In this document: piece after piece, positions 6,901 to 15,843 of the stretch
Position numbering within the stretch: the stretch's first letter is position 1
Layout: each line of letters starts with the position of its first letter
Origin: Bacteroidota bacterium
Lineage (GTDB): Bacteria > Bacteroidota > Bacteroidia > NS11-12g > UBA9320
Direction of reading: 5' to 3'
NCBI GenBank assembly: GCA_016124755.1
Contig: WGNA01000002.1
Location: 1-64,000 of the forward strand
DNA length: 64,000 nt
Program-made: the position numbers and the translations under genes
Notes under the pieces: model-generated
Told to the model about the DNA's origin: nothing
Database searches by the model: none
What the model saw: only the letters and a program-made list of their open reading frames with translations

Positions 6901-8805
6901 ATGGCTTCAAAATTTATCGCTTCTACACTCGAAGATTACCGAAAACTCTATAAAGAAAGTACTGTTGATCCGGAAAAATTCTGGCATGAATTCGCGACGG
7001 AAGAATTCATCTGGAAGAGAAAATGGAATACCGTTCTTCAGTACGACCTTTTAAAACCTGAGATCCGCTGGTTCGAAGGTGCTCAGTTAAACATTACCGA
7101 AAATTGCCTCGACAGGCACATATCAGAATTGGGAAATAAAACCGCCATTATTTGGGAACCCAATAATCCTGACGAAAGTACACTTCACATCACGTACAAA
7201 GAACTTCTCTCGAATGTTAACCGCGCGGCAAACATGCTCAAATCACTGGGAGCCAAAAAGGGAGACCGGATTTGTCTGTACATGCCAATGATTCCGGAAT
7301 TGGCTTATGCCGTTCTGGCTTGCGCGAGGATCGGAGCAATTCATTCTGTTGTTTTTGCCGGCTTCAGCGCTAAATCTCTTGCCGATAGAATTAATGATGC
7401 TCAGTGCAATATTGTTCTTACTGCCGATGGAGGATTTAGAGGAAGTAAAGTTACTCCGCTTAAAGACATTGCTGATGAAGCGTTATCTTCTTGTCCTTCT
7501 GTACAAAAATGTGTTGTCGTTCGTCGTACCGAAAGTGCGGTAAACTGGCATTCTCAACGAGATGTTTGGTGGCATGAAGAATTTGCAAAAGCTTCCGACA
7601 CGTGCGAAGCTGAAACAATGGATGCGGAAGACATGCTGTTTATTCTATATACTTCCGGATCAACCGGAAAACCCAAAGGAATGGTTCACACTTGCGGTGG
7701 TTATATGGTCTGGACCAACTTTACTTTCCGCAATGTTTTTCAATACAAACCGGAAGATATTTACTGGTGCACTGCAGATGTCGGATGGATTACCGGTCAC
7801 AGTTACATTCTTTACGGACCATTGAGCGCGGGTGCCACTACATTAATGTTTGAAGGAATTCCCAGTTACCCCGACATGGGAAGATTCTGGGAAGTAGTGG
7901 AAAAACACCGCGTCAATATTTTTTATACTGCTCCAACGGCGATTCGTTCTCTGGAAGCCAGCGACCGATCCTTTGCCGATAGCCATGACCTCTCAACCTT
8001 AAAAACATTAGGCACAGTTGGCGAACCCATTAATCTGGAAGCCTGGGAATGGTACGATGAAGTGATTGGCAAAAAACACTGCCCGATTGTAGATACGTGG
8101 TGGCAAACCGAAACCGGGGGAATTATGATTTCATCACTTGCCGGTGTTACTCCGGACAAACCCACTTTTGCAACTTACCCGATGCCCGGAGTTCAACCTG
8201 CGATCATGGATGAACAGGGAACGGAAGTTTTAGAAAATCCTGCAGAAGGAAGACTTTGCATTAAATTTCCGTGGCCGGGAATGGCGCGAACTATTTACGG
8301 CGACCACGAAAGGTTCCGGCAAACCTATTACAGCACATTTCCCGGAAATTATTTCACCGGCGATGGGTGTAAAAGAGATGAAAACGGGATGTACCGGATT
8401 ACCGGCAGGGTTGACGACATCGTAATTGTAAGCGGCCATAATCTTGGAACCGCTGAAATTGAGAATGCGATTAATGAACATCCTTTGGTAAACGAAAGCG
8501 CTGTTGTTGGATATCCGCACGATATAAAAGGAAACAGTATTTACGCTTTTATCACTTGCATTCACAAACCCGAAAACATCGAAACGTTGAAAAGAGAGGT
8601 TGTCGATGTGGTTTCAAAACTCATCGGGCCGATTGCAAAACCGGAGAAAATTCAGATTTGTACTGGTTTACCCAAAACCAGAAGTGGCAAGATCATGAGG
8701 CGAATTCTTCGAAAAATTGCTTCCGGTGAAACCGACAACTTCGGAGATATCTCAACATTATTAAATCCGGAATGCGTTGAAGAAATCGCTTCAAACCGGT
8801 TATAA
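6901..8805 (+). CDS. acs: Acetyl-CoA synthetase (acetate-CoA ligase)
   Basis: A 634-residue AMP-forming enzyme that activates acetate to acetyl-CoA through acetyl-adenylate. The P-loop-like motif YTSGSTGKPKG is at 250-260, GEPIN at 374-378, the acetate-pocket motif DTWWQTETGG at 398-407 and the hinge region GRVDDIVIVSGHNLG at 502-516. The catalytic C-terminal lysine, the site acetylated in other bacteria, is K597 in TRSGKIMRR. The length is close to the usual 640-655. It follows thioredoxin by 8 bases and is probably co-transcribed with it. Confidence 0.96.
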   Translation: MASKFIASTLEDYRKLYKESTVDPEKFWHEFATEEFIWKRKWNTVLQYDLLKPEIRWFEGAQLNITENCLDRHISELGNKTAIIWEPNNPDESTLHITYKELLSNVNRAANMLKSLGAKKGDRICLYMPMIPELAYAVLACARIGAIHSVVFAGFSAKSLADRINDAQCNIVLTADGGFRGSKVTPLKDIADEALSSCPSVQKCVVVRRTESAVNWHSQRDVWWHEEFAKASDTCEAETMDAEDMLFILYTSGSTGKPKGMVHTCGGYMVWTNFTFRNVFQYKPEDIYWCTADVGWITGHSYILYGPLSAGATTLMFEGIPSYPDMGRFWEVVEKHRVNIFYTAPTAIRSLEASDRSFADSHDLSTLKTLGTVGEPINLEAWEWYDEVIGKKHCPIVDTWWQTETGGIMISSLAGVTPDKPTFATYPMPGVQPAIMDEQGTEVLENPAEGRLCIKFPWPGMARTIYGDHERFRQTYYSTFPGNYFTGDGCKRDENGMYRITGRVDDIVIVSGHNLGTAEIENAINEHPLVNESAVVGYPHDIKGNSIYAFITCIHKPENIETLKREVVDVVSKLIGPIAKPEKIQICTGLPKTRSGKIMRRILRKIASGETDNFGDISTLLNPECVEEIASNRL

Positions 8806-8913
8806 CTTCGGCTAAATAATTTTCAACTTTAACTTGCGGATGAACATCGTTTCCTAAGAGGAGATTGCTTTGAGTTGTTGTGATTAGAACATTCGTTGAA
8901 TAATAATTCAGCA

Positions 8914-9927
8914 ATGAAATACTCAATCAGAATTCTTCTTTTCTCTCTTTTTTTTGGTTTGATGTTCAATTCCGGCCGGGCTCAAATCCGGATTCAGAAT
9001 TACAAATACAACGAGATCAATAACTGGCAGGCACAAGTCCAGTTGAATCATCAGCAAATGCAATTGTTGCAAGCCGGTGTAGGCAGCATGGACGAGTTTA
9101 CAATGGAAGTAAAAGTCTTGATGAACGTTGAGGCAACCAGATTTAACGCCGTGTTCAGTGTTCAACAGGTTGCGGAAACAGCGTTGGATGTGAATACCTT
9201 GTTAAATGAACGAATCAATGCTTTTAAAGAACAACTCAAATCACTTGGAATTAAAGACAAGGATTTCGTAGTTGATTTGATTTCTCAGGTACCGATTTAT
9301 GGAATTGAAACCGAAAAGAAACTGTTCAGCAAAAATCAAAATGAAGTTCCGTTGGGTTTCGAGCTGCATAAGATTATTACCATTACCTACAACTCTTATA
9401 ATTTGTTGAACGACATCGTTTTTGAAGCTTCCAAAAATGAAATTTACGATCTGGTTAAAGTGGATTATTTCGCTGCAAGCCCTGAAAATTATTTCGACAC
9501 AATGCGTCACGCCGGACTGGCTTACCTCGATGCAATCTTTAAAAAATACAAGAAGGCCGGTTTTGAACTCGACAGCTTTGATAAAATGATGGCTGAAAAT
9601 TCGGGAACCATTTATCCGATTAGCCGATACCGTCAATATACCGGTGTGAGTCGCCTTTCGTATGATAAGCTACTTAAAAAATCAGGGAATGAAATTGTGA
9701 TGAATCCTATCGTAGCACCAACTCTTTACTACGACTTTCTGCCATTCACCGACTTTGATATTGTGATTAACAGTGCGGTTAATAAACCGAATATCCAATA
9801 CACTTTTGATATAAAGGTGAAGTATGTACGGAACAAAAAACCGGAAGTGAGAATCGAGAAAAAAGTTGAAAAACAATTTTATATGATCACACCCGACGGT
9901 TCTGTAAAGCTTCTGGATCTTCGATAA
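8914..9927 (+). CDS. Secreted protein with a possible SIMPL-like domain
   Basis: A 337-residue protein with a signal peptide ending in GRAQ (about residues 1-24). The longer frame begins at a TTG at 8896; the ATG at 8914 immediately precedes the signal peptide and is preferred. The region of about 45-190 has the pattern of SIMPL (DUF541) proteins: a strand with ATRFNAVFSV, a helix with LNERINAFKEQLKSLGIKDKDF, then IYGIE. No catalytic residues are apparent, and the function is unknown. TTGCTTTG, one base off the -7 box, lies upstream near 8867. Confidence 0.65.
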   Translation: MKYSIRILLFSLFFGLMFNSGRAQIRIQNYKYNEINNWQAQVQLNHQQMQLLQAGVGSMDEFTMEVKVLMNVEATRFNAVFSVQQVAETALDVNTLLNERINAFKEQLKSLGIKDKDFVVDLISQVPIYGIETEKKLFSKNQNEVPLGFELHKIITITYNSYNLLNDIVFEASKNEIYDLVKVDYFAASPENYFDTMRHAGLAYLDAIFKKYKKAGFELDSFDKMMAENSGTIYPISRYRQYTGVSRLSYDKLLKKSGNEIVMNPIVAPTLYYDFLPFTDFDIVINSAVNKPNIQYTFDIKVKYVRNKKPEVRIEKKVEKQFYMITPDGSVKLLDLR

Positions 9928-9930
9928 AAA

Positions 9931-10368
9931 CTATCGTTTCGATTTAAAGAATTCCTGCATCAAATCAGCGCATTCCTTATTTAAAACATTTGAAATAATC
10001 TGGGTTTTAGGATGAAGCAGCGATGGGGAATAAAGTGTAAAGCCCGCCTTAGGTTCATTGGTCCCGTAAATAATTTTACCGACTCTCGCCCATTTCAAAG
10101 CACCGGCACACATGGCACAAGGTTCAACCGTAACGTACATGGCACATTCATCCAGAATGGTTGAATTAAACGATTGAAAAGCAGCAGTGAGTGCGAGCAT
10201 TTCGGCGTGGGCAGTTGTATCATTTAATCTGCGGGTTTGGTTGTAACCTCTCCCGATGATTTGTTGGTTTAAAACCACTACTGCGCCGATGGGAACTTCG
10301 TCATCATTAAAAGCCAACCGTGCCTGTTTCAAAGCTTGCTGCATAAAATATTTATCGTCGAGTTCCAT
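9931..10368 (-). CDS. tadA: tRNA-specific adenosine deaminase
   Basis: A 145-residue zinc-dependent deaminase that converts A34 to inosine in tRNA-Arg(ACG). H54-A55-E56 provides a zinc ligand and the proton-shuttling Glu, and PCAMC (83-87) provides the two zinc cysteines. I start the gene at 10368 (MELDDKYF), because the 17 residues encoded upstream are not typical of the family. Its stop lies 3 bases from the end of the convergent secreted-protein gene. Guanine or cytosine deaminases share the fold, but the short N terminus and motif spacing fit TadA. Confidence 0.9.
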   Translation of the reverse strand: MELDDKYFMQQALKQARLAFNDDEVPIGAVVVLNQQIIGRGYNQTRRLNDTTAHAEMLALTAAFQSFNSTILDECAMYVTVEPCAMCAGALKWARVGKIIYGTNEPKAGFTLYSPSLLHPKTQIISNVLNKECADLMQEFFKSKR

Positions 10369-10462
10369 GTTAATTATTACGCATCGCGATTGAAGTGAGA
10401 AGGAGTGTTGGTTAACCACGGAATTTTTAAAAAGAAAACCATCTTTGTCAAAAATTCCCGGG

Positions 10463-10885
10463 ATGTCAAAAATAGATAAGAAGCTGGAGCAGATTAAACT
10501 TCAACATGAGATTCAGGAAATCCTGAGAAACGACAACGGAGTTTCCTGCCATTTCGATTATCATGTCAATCTGCTTTCAGAAGATGAAACCGTGAAACTC
10601 CATCTTTTGACTTATAATGAAAGACATCAGGAGTATATGCTTTTGCATGTTAGTCGGGGTGCCAGTTCGATTGTTTGTTTAAAAAGAATGCTGGAGTACA
10701 TAACCTCCGGACACGAGACCTCAACCAAGTATTCGTTCACCATTCAATGGAAGAAAAAATCGGAAACACAATCACATACTTCCTATTTCTGGGGATCAAG
10801 TGAAGAAGAGGTTACGCGAAAATTTCTGCACGAAAAAAATCCGGATGACTATACGTTTTCGGTAACGAGAAATCCGGTAGCTTGA
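10463..10885 (+). CDS. Hypothetical cytoplasmic protein
   Basis: A 140-residue protein without signal peptide or membrane segment. It starts with a charged helix (KIDKKLEQIKLQHEIQEIL) and then shows mixed alpha/beta sequence. I do not recognise a family. The ATG at 10463 is preferred over an upstream TTG, because the TTG overlaps CATCTTTG (10440-10447), a near-perfect -7 box 15 bases before this ATG. Codon use is like its neighbours. Confidence 0.6.
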   Translation: MSKIDKKLEQIKLQHEIQEILRNDNGVSCHFDYHVNLLSEDETVKLHLLTYNERHQEYMLLHVSRGASSIVCLKRMLEYITSGHETSTKYSFTIQWKKKSETQSHTSYFWGSSEEEVTRKFLHEKNPDDYTFSVTRNPVA

Positions 10886-10948
10886 AAATTAATTTGACTA
10901 CGCCTTTGTATCAAGAATCTTTAAAAAGCGTATTCACAGGACAATAAA

Positions 10949-10977
10949 AAAGCCTAACTGCTTGACAATTAGGCTTT
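10949..10977 (-). terminator. Rho-independent terminator of the tRNA-Asp transcript
   Basis: AAAGCCTAA (10949-10957) and TTAGGCTTT (10969-10977) form a 9-base perfect stem with an 11-base loop. On the minus strand the stem runs into a T-rich tail (complement of the A run ending at 10951). It lies six bases beyond the 3' end of tRNA-Asp. Confidence 0.75.
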
Positions 10978-10982
10978 AGTTG

Positions 10983-11056
10983 CGGTCTGGACGGGACTCG
11001 AACCCGCGACCCCCTGCGTGACAGGCAGGTATTCTAACCAACTGAACTACCAGACC
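10983..11056 (-). tRNA. tRNA-Asp (anticodon GTC)
   Basis: A 74-base cloverleaf on the minus strand. The acceptor stem GGTCTGG pairs with CCAGACC, followed by discriminator G. The anticodon loop CTGTCAC reads GTC (Asp), and the T arm contains GGTTCGAGTCCC with the conserved TTCGA. CCA is not encoded. A perfect -7 box (TATATTTG on the minus strand, 11104-11111) lies about 48 bases upstream and a terminator follows, so it is a single-gene transcript. Confidence 0.97.
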
Positions 11057-11103
11057 GTTTACCCGTTTTTGAATGATAAGAAACCACTCGTTTTTGGGGT
11101 GTG

Positions 11104-11111
11104 CAAATATA
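11104..11111 (-). promoter_or_regulatory. -7 promoter box of tRNA-Asp
   Basis: The minus strand reads TATATTTG, a perfect match to the Bacteroidota -7 consensus TAnnTTTG. It implies a precursor leader of about 40 bases before the mature tRNA. Confidence 0.7.
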
Positions 11112-11180
11112 GCAGATTTCGGAATCGGCAAATAAAATTTTCTAAATCTCGAAACACCTGTGTTGGTTTTGGCATATGAT

Positions 11181-11188
11181 TACCTTTG
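11181..11188 (+). promoter_or_regulatory. -7 promoter box of accA
   Basis: TACCTTTG matches TAnnTTTG exactly and lies 24 bases before the ATG at 11213. A longer reading frame would begin at the TTG inside this box, which argues against that upstream start. The box faces away from the tRNA-Asp promoter 70 bases to the left. Confidence 0.7.
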
Positions 11189-11212
11189 CCCTCTTCCAAA
11201 AGCCCGATCAAT

Positions 11213-12172
11213 ATGATGCTACTGGATTTCGAAAAACCTATCGAAGAACTCAACGAGCAATTAGAAAAAGCCAGATTGACCCATCAAAAGGGGAAAGTTG
11301 ATATGTCTGATACAATCAGCCAGCTCGAAAAAAAAATAGAATCTACCCGTAAGACCATTTATAAGGAACTTACCGGTTGGCAAAAAGTTCAGCTTTCTCG
11401 TCACCCCGATCGACCTTACACACTGGATTACATCAACGGAATGACCAAGAACTTCGTGGAACTACACGGAGATCGGAACATCGGTGATGACAAGGCCATT
11501 GTTGGCGGATTTGCTCAGTTAGATAATATTCCGGTGATGATTCTCGGTCATCAAAAAGGCCGGAACACAAAAGATCGTCAGTTCCGCAATTTCGGGATGG
11601 CTAACCCCGAAGGCTACCGCAAAGCACTCCGCTTTATGAAATTGGCCGAAAAATTTAACCGGCCGATTATCACCCTGATCGACACTCCGGGTGCGTCACC
11701 CGGATTGGAAGCAGAGGAACGCGGGCAAGGAGAAGCCATCGCGCGGAATCTTCTTGAAATGTCTGTTCTGAAAGTTCCGGTTATCTGTATCGTGATCGGC
11801 GAAGGGGCTTCCGGTGGTGCTCTGGGAATCGGAGTCGGTGATCGCATTGCTATGCTCGAATACACTTGGTATTCTGTTATTTCTCCGGAATCCTGCTCTT
11901 CCATCCTTTGGAGAAGCTGGGACTATAAAGAGAAAGCGGCCGAGGTTCTCAAATTGACCAGCGACGATATGTTGAACAACAAACTCATCGACCGCGTGAT
12001 TAAAGAACCATTGGGCGGAGCGCACAACGATCCCGAAAGCATGTTTAAAACACTCAAGACTGAGATCAAAAAAATGATCAAAGAATTAAAGGATCTTTCC
12101 TCCGAAGAGCTAATCTCCCAACGAATTGAGAAGTTTAGTGAGATGGGTGTTTATTCGGAAGAGACAGTATAA
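11213..12172 (+). CDS. accA: Acetyl-CoA carboxylase carboxyltransferase, alpha subunit
   Basis: A 319-residue subunit that, with AccD, transfers carboxyl from carboxybiotin to acetyl-CoA, giving malonyl-CoA for fatty acid synthesis. The N-terminal helical region (residues 5-60) is followed by a crotonase-like core with DTPGASPG and [12 protein letters not shown] (both oxyanion-forming Gly-rich turns). Full length. The start is ATG at 11213 or the adjoining ATG at 11216; the -7 box at 11181-11188 excludes an earlier one. Its last 38 bases overlap the end of the opposing WbqC-like gene. Confidence 0.96.
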   Translation: MMLLDFEKPIEELNEQLEKARLTHQKGKVDMSDTISQLEKKIESTRKTIYKELTGWQKVQLSRHPDRPYTLDYINGMTKNFVELHGDRNIGDDKAIVGGFAQLDNIPVMILGHQKGRNTKDRQFRNFGMANPEGYRKALRFMKLAEKFNRPIITLIDTPGASPGLEAEERGQGEAIARNLLEMSVLKVPVICIVIGEGASGGALGIGVGDRIAMLEYTWYSVISPESCSSILWRSWDYKEKAAEVLKLTSDDMLNNKLIDRVIKEPLGGAHNDPESMFKTLKTEIKKMIKELKDLSSEELISQRIEKFSEMGVYSEETV

Positions 12173-12722
12173 AAGTACCTGCTTCCGGACCCTTGTTAAA
12201 AAGCAAATCAAGAGCTGACATCTCGGATAACTCACAATCAGAAACCGGAAAAACCTGACTGTACCACACGTCTTCCAATGTCTCCCTAAGATGAGCAGGA
12301 CCCTGAAACTCTTGTGTCAGTTTTAATTCGATGCTGAGTTGCAGTTTGGCCATTAACCAATCAATTGATTTCAAATTAAAATCGGCCAGTTTCAATTCAT
12401 GTGAGTTAAGAAGTTCCCTCAATTCCTCTTTATAAAATTCAAAAAAGGGTGATTTGTTATACGACGTTTCCAACGATCTCCAGTGATTCAACATCCAGTT
12501 TTCAGTGTAACTAATTTCAACATCCGTAATTTTAAATAAGCTGTTTCTGACAACAGGAATTATAAGTTTCTGAACCTTGTTCGGTCCGGATATCAAATAG
12601 TGATTTCTGGGAGATTGCTTAACCCAACTTTCATGCATTTCAATGGTTCTGTTTTCCGATTTAGAATTAATAAATGCGTGAAACCAATGGATTGAAGGAA
12701 ACAAGTGAAGAGGGAAAGCCAT
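12135..12722 (-). CDS. WbqC-family protein
   Basis: A 195-residue protein of the WbqC-like family, recognised from the N-terminal [28 protein letters not shown] and the [16 protein letters not shown] segment (about 85-103). WbqC-like proteins occur in O-antigen clusters and elsewhere in Bacteroidota, but their activity is undefined. The gene starts directly after the folK stop (TAA then ATG), so the pair is an operon. Its end runs 38 bases into the end of accA on the other strand, an unusually long tail-to-tail overlap. Confidence 0.82.
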   Translation of the reverse strand: MAFPLHLFPSIHWFHAFINSKSENRTIEMHESWVKQSPRNHYLISGPNKVQKLIIPVVRNSLFKITDVEISYTENWMLNHWRSLETSYNKSPFFEFYKEELRELLNSHELKLADFNLKSIDWLMAKLQLSIELKLTQEFQGPAHLRETLEDVWYSQVFPVSDCELSEMSALDLLFNKGPEAGTFILSLPNKHPSH

Positions 12723-13256
12723 TTAATTTTCTACTTGGTTTTCAGCTGATAAATCATGGAGTAGTTCACGAATGGTACGGTTTAATACAGGGTGAATTAA
12801 ATCTGGAGCTACTTCCGATAACGGTTTTAAAACAAATTCTCTGAGGTGAAGATACGGGTGAGGAATTTCAAGAAAATCGGATTTAAAAATTTGGTTGCCG
12901 TAAAAAAGAATATCGATATCAATAAGTCTCGGACCCCATTTTTCATATCGAATACGACCCAGATCTCTTTCAATTCTGAGTATTTCCTCCATTGCAATGT
13001 GAGGTCGAACATTCGTCTCAAAAATCAAAACCTGATTTAGAAAAGCATCCTGATCTTTCTTTCCCCAGGGTTCCGTCTCATGCACGGTAGATTTCTTAAT
13101 CGCAGGTCCGAACTCCGATTCCAGATTTTCCAAAGCTTTGATCAGGTTTTCTTCTTTATCGCCAAGGTTTGTTCCCAGACACAAAATCAATTCTTCTGGC
13201 TGACGTGCAAGAAAAAAATCCGGATCACTTCCAATCATCCGGCAAAAAAAGTTCAT
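12723..13256 (-). CDS. folK: Hydroxymethyldihydropterin pyrophosphokinase
   Basis: A 177-residue HPPK enzyme, which transfers pyrophosphate from ATP to 6-hydroxymethyl-7,8-dihydropterin in folate synthesis. Motifs seen are LGTNLGDKEENL (28-39), TEPWG (61-65), GPRLIDIDIL (108-117) with the two metal-binding aspartates, and PHPYLHLREFVLKPL (132-146). It has about 20 extra residues before the core; the Met at residue 7 (13238) is an alternative start. WbqC follows without a gap. Confidence 0.95.
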   Translation of the reverse strand: MNFFCRMIGSDPDFFLARQPEELILCLGTNLGDKEENLIKALENLESEFGPAIKKSTVHETEPWGKKDQDAFLNQVLIFETNVRPHIAMEEILRIERDLGRIRYEKWGPRLIDIDILFYGNQIFKSDFLEIPHPYLHLREFVLKPLSEVAPDLIHPVLNRTIRELLHDLSAENQVEN

Positions 13257-13316
13257 TCTGAATTGGAAACCTTTATTATCCGAACAATGGTTTGCTTACT
13301 TCCTTAAATTCGTAAC

Positions 13317-13727
13317 ATGGAATGGGTTAAAATTTTAGGTCTGTTTGCGGTTGCTTTGTATTATTTGTTTTCAAAAGTTTCGTCAGAAAGCAAGAACACT
13401 CCTAAAAAGTCACAACCGAAAAGACCCGGAAATAACCCGACAAGTTTGGAAGAAATTCTTCGGGAATTAAGTAATCAAACACAAACCAAATCTTCTTCAA
13501 CACCACCAAAACCGGTTGAATCAAGAAACAGAAAGAAACTCTCCCATAACCATGAACAGGAAGAATACCTCAGACCCGAATGGGAAGCAGAGCCCAAATC
13601 GAAACCTGTAATTAAAGTGAAGTCTATTGAGAAAATCGAGATGGAACCCCTCGATCATCACGAACACGATATAGACCTCAAACAGGCCATAATCTATGAT
13701 GCTATTCTGAATCGTCCGTATCGTTAA
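13317..13727 (+). CDS. Small membrane-anchored hypothetical protein
   Basis: A 136-residue protein with one N-terminal membrane segment (residues 4-20), then a polar, Lys/Pro/Ser-rich, probably disordered region. A conserved-looking acidic tail ends with LKQAIIYDAILNRPY. No family is recognised. TAAATTCG (13305-13312), one base off the -7 box, ends four bases before the ATG, so the message would be nearly leaderless. The last 26 bases overlap the end of the opposing GtrA gene. Confidence 0.65.
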   Translation: MEWVKILGLFAVALYYLFSKVSSESKNTPKKSQPKRPGNNPTSLEEILRELSNQTQTKSSSTPPKPVESRNRKKLSHNHEQEEYLRPEWEAEPKSKPVIKVKSIEKIEMEPLDHHEHDIDLKQAIIYDAILNRPYR

Positions 13728-14229
13728 TTGGATCTACTCCGGTGCTGAAAACCCAAATTTTCTGACCAACAAAATTCACGATACTACTCACTGCGGTAGC
13801 AAGTATAAATGCGAAAAGTTTGTCTGTTTTAAGAACAATTAATTCCCGTACCGATTTATCAAATGTGCGGTAAACAAAGGCAATTTCGTTGTCTCCCAAC
13901 AGGCTGAGAGCCCATTTGTTAATCAACACATTTATCACAAAAGAGATCGAATACAGAACCATAAAATTCATCAGTCGTTTGTGGTTCTTGTCAGACTTTC
14001 TCCACGTCCAAAATTTATTCAGATTGTACGTAACGAATGTCCCCGACATAAATCCCATTGCTTTAAAGATGTCGTTCCAGTTAAATCCGATAAAAACGGT
14101 TTCCGGATTAATTGAGGCATCCTTAAAGAGATTGCTGAGTCCGTAATAAACCCCAAAGTCAAATGCAACTGCAATCAACCCGCTGATGGTGAACTTGGTA
14201 ATCTGTTTTGAGGTTTGGTAAAGAGCCAT
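13702..14229 (-). CDS. GtrA-family membrane protein
   Basis: A 175-residue protein with four predicted membrane segments: near 11-30, 50-70, 84-102 and 140-160 counted from the ATG at 14229. It shows GtrA features: ITKFTISGLIAVAFDFGVYY at the start, a mid-protein FNLNKFWTWRK-like segment and a final helix. GtrA-like proteins are thought to flip or position polyprenyl-linked sugars for surface glycosylation. A longer frame to 14262 is open, but the family begins near residue 1 as chosen. No glycosyltransferase adjoins it. Confidence 0.85.
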   Translation of the reverse strand: MALYQTSKQITKFTISGLIAVAFDFGVYYGLSNLFKDASINPETVFIGFNWNDIFKAMGFMSGTFVTYNLNKFWTWRKSDKNHKRLMNFMVLYSISFVINVLINKWALSLLGDNEIAFVYRTFDKSVRELIVLKTDKLFAFILATAVSSIVNFVGQKIWVFSTGVDPINDTDDSE

Positions 14230-14326
14230 GCTAAAGAAAGCTCGCAAAATTAATGGTTTCAAATACCTCCGGAAATCTGTTTCGGAACTTTACAAGAGTT
14301 TGTCATTTTATGCAATGAGATTACTT

Positions 14327-14334
14327 TACTTTTG
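14327..14334 (+). promoter_or_regulatory. -7 promoter box of guaB
   Basis: TACTTTTG matches TAnnTTTG and lies 36 bases before the guaB ATG at 14371. A TTTG at 14299-14302 is a possible -33 element, though the 24-base spacing is long. Confidence 0.6.
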
Positions 14335-14370
14335 CGCGGCAAATAATAACATCTCTTAAATTATTTGCTC

Positions 14371-15840
14371 ATGTCCTCCTCCCCATCCAAGGTGCTTTAT
14401 GAAGGTCTCACCTTCGACGATGTACTCGTTCTTCCACGATATTCAGAAGTACTTCCCCGAGACGTAAATACCCGAACAAGACTTACCAAAAAAATCGAAA
14501 TTAACATCCCGATTGTATCGGCAGCAATGGATACCGTTACCGAAAGCAGGCTTGCCATCGCAATGGCTCGTGAAGGAGGTATTGGTATCATTCACAAAAA
14601 CATGTCGATCGAAGCTCAGGCGGGCGAAGTAAAAAAGGTGAAGAGATCCGAAAGCGGAATGATCAAAGATCCGATCACTCTGCCTGGAAGTGCAACATTA
14701 TCCGATGCATTAAAAATTATGAAAGACAACCGGATTGGTGGAATTCCGGTCACTTCTGCTGATGGAGTTTTAGAGGGAATTATCACCAACAGGGATCTCA
14801 GGTTCGAAAAAGATCTGAATAAAAACATTCGGGAGGTGATGACAAAAGAGAATCTCATCACAACAGATGAAAACACCGATTTGTCCAAAGCGAAAGATAT
14901 TCTGCAACAGTTCAAAATCGAAAAACTTCCGGTCGTAGATTCAAGAGGTGTTCTTAAAGGATTAATCACTTTCAAGGACATTGAGAAAATTAAAAACCAC
15001 CCGATGTCTGCCAAAGACACCTACGGAAGATTATTGGTCGGAGCTGCGGTTGGTATCACCGCCGACACCCTTGATCGGGTTGCTGCCTTAATAGCTGAAG
15101 ATGTTGATGTGATTACACTGGATACTGCACACGGACATTCGATGGGAGTTGTTCGCGAGTTGGAAAGAATTAAATCCAAATTCCCGGATTTACAGGTTAT
15201 CGTAGGCAATGTTGCCACTGCCGAAGGTGCCGAAATGTTAGCGAAAGCCGGCGCAGATGCGGTTAAAGTTGGTGTAGGACCGGGTTCAATTTGCACAACA
15301 AGAATCATTGCAGGAATCGGTGTTCCACAACTTTCAGCCATAATGTATTGTGCTGAAGCAACAGCAAAATACGATGTACCGATCATTGCCGACGGCGGAA
15401 TCCGGTATAGCGGCGATTTGGTTAAAGCTATTGCCGGTGGTGCAGATTGTATTATGGCCGGATCCCTTTTCGCCGGTACCGACGAATCACCTGGTGAAAC
15501 AAGTTTTTACGAAGGTCGAAAAGTTAAATCCTACAGAGGAATGGGTTCAATTGAAGCCATGAAACAAGGAAGCAGCGACAGGTATTTTCAGGATGCCGAA
15601 GAAGGAATTGCCAAATTAGTACCGGAAGGAATTGTTGGAACCGTACCCTATAAAGGAAGTCTTGCGGAAGTAATCTACCAGTATGTAGGCGGTCTTCGTG
15701 CCGGAATGGGATACTGCGGTGCATCCACCATTGCTGAAATGAAAACTGCCGGTTTCACAAGAATAACCGGAAGCGGAATTCGTGAAAGCCATCCTCATGA
15801 TATTACAATCACGAAGGAAGCTCCGAATTACAGTCGTTAA
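14371..15840 (+). CDS. guaB: IMP dehydrogenase
   Basis: A 489-residue enzyme that oxidises IMP to XMP with NAD+, the committed step of GMP synthesis. The TIM-barrel core is interrupted by two CBS domains at about 100-205. The catalytic cysteine is Cys308 in the loop [10 protein letters not shown]. The active-site flap is seen as [10 protein letters not shown] further on, and the C terminus is complete. I use the ATG at 14371 rather than a TTG two codons earlier. It converges on the metalloprotease gene with a 3-base gap. Confidence 0.97.
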   Translation: MSSSPSKVLYEGLTFDDVLVLPRYSEVLPRDVNTRTRLTKKIEINIPIVSAAMDTVTESRLAIAMAREGGIGIIHKNMSIEAQAGEVKKVKRSESGMIKDPITLPGSATLSDALKIMKDNRIGGIPVTSADGVLEGIITNRDLRFEKDLNKNIREVMTKENLITTDENTDLSKAKDILQQFKIEKLPVVDSRGVLKGLITFKDIEKIKNHPMSAKDTYGRLLVGAAVGITADTLDRVAALIAEDVDVITLDTAHGHSMGVVRELERIKSKFPDLQVIVGNVATAEGAEMLAKAGADAVKVGVGPGSICTTRIIAGIGVPQLSAIMYCAEATAKYDVPIIADGGIRYSGDLVKAIAGGADCIMAGSLFAGTDESPGETSFYEGRKVKSYRGMGSIEAMKQGSSDRYFQDAEEGIAKLVPEGIVGTVPYKGSLAEVIYQYVGGLRAGMGYCGASTIAEMKTAGFTRITGSGIRESHPHDITITKEAPNYSR

Positions 15841-15843
15841 ACC

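Noticed and set aside
11186-11212. Earlier TTG start for accA
   Set aside because: The TTG falls inside the -7 promoter box, so it cannot be translated from that promoter.
15021-15386. A 121-residue open frame antisense to guaB
   Set aside because: Ala/Thr/Pro-rich shadow of the guaB codons; no start signal or family match.
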